From a virus: a stretch of DNA of 40,354 nt. The notes under the pieces are model-generated. The model did not search any database. It saw only the letters and a program-made list of their open reading frames with translations, and was not told the DNA's origin. The position numbers and the translations under genes were made by a program. Positions within the stretch are counted from its first letter, which is position 1. Each line of letters starts with the position of its first letter. The stretch lies in IMG/VR virus record IMGVR_UViG_3300045282_000200, positions 1 to 40,354 of that record; one strand, written 5' to 3'. Of the stretch, positions 40,329 to 40,354 are shown piece after piece.

Positions 40329-40354
40329 ATGCCGCGTCGTTACGGGTGGCGCGT
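40329..40354 (+). CDS. Start of a gene cut by the window edge
   Basis: Only MPRRYGWR is visible, one base after the previous stop. Arg-rich start followed by YGW recalls the N-terminus of some papain-like (C1) peptidases, but eight residues do not allow a call. Confidence 0.35.

Noticed and set aside
1-40354. Circular genome by joining both ends
   Set aside because: The cut gene at 40329 stays open across the join but then translates through the terminator region into sequence without any family pattern, so circularity is not supported.

Overview
The window is almost entirely one temperate, tailed (siphovirus-type) bacteriophage or prophage of a high-GC actinomycete. Support for the host comes from the high GC content, frequent GTG and occasional TTG starts, dense packing with 4-base ATGA/GTGA overlaps, and gene families typical of Streptomyces-like and related actinophages (DUF6221-like, BldC/MerR-like regulators, HGxxxYxxxGCRCxxC proteins, DUF4190, an HK97-type head). 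The species cannot be told from the sequence. No tRNA, rRNA, CRISPR array or insertion sequence was seen. The right edge cuts a gene; the left edge is 160 bases of unexplained sequence ending at a bidirectional terminator.

Layout. (1) 1-200: left edge and terminator. (2) 201-3822, minus strand: lysogeny and integration operon. Read leftward it runs through three small genes, an XRE-type repressor, a small acidic protein, a tyrosine integrase, then a chain of tiny translationally coupled genes. (3) 3823-3912: divergent control region with four TCTTCTCAC-like repeats. (4) 3913-7208, plus strand: early genes, with small HTH, zinc-binding and membrane proteins. (5) 7205-11189: recombination and replication, with a Cas4/RecB-like nuclease, RecT, a VRR-NUC nuclease, a winged-helix replication protein carrying a hairpin, and an RHH protein. 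(6) 11199-15499: a DNA methyltransferase, a lysis block (membrane protein, nine-cysteine peptide, amidase) and small genes. (7) 15471-17743: HNH endonuclease, a non-coding block with 20-base-periodic repeats (candidate cos/terminase site), and small and large terminase. (8) 17753-22113: membrane protein, portal, prohead protease with an extra N-terminal region, HK97-like capsid. (9) 22180-28607: accessory head/decoration genes, including a methyltransferase plus glycosyltransferase cassette and a long fiber-like protein with eight repeats. (10) 28604-34949: head-tail connector, tail completion proteins, tail tube, tail chaperones with a -1 frameshift, tape measure. (11) 34953-40354: tail tip/adsorption proteins, including an SGNH-hydrolase protein and a tail protein with an inserted barrel-like domain, then two small membrane proteins and the first codons of another gene.

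The genes form one plausible program. The repressor and repeated operators decide lysogeny. The rightward operon makes recombination and replication proteins, then head, tail and lysis proteins in the usual order, except that the amidase lies before the terminase. A two-gene reverse-strand unit (DUF4190-like membrane protein plus RHH regulator) with its own consensus-like promoter sits inside the tail operon. It looks like a moron expressed during lysogeny and is one of the most interesting parts, together with the domain insertion in the 698-residue tail protein, the glycosyltransferase cassette, and the 20-base repeats before the terminase.
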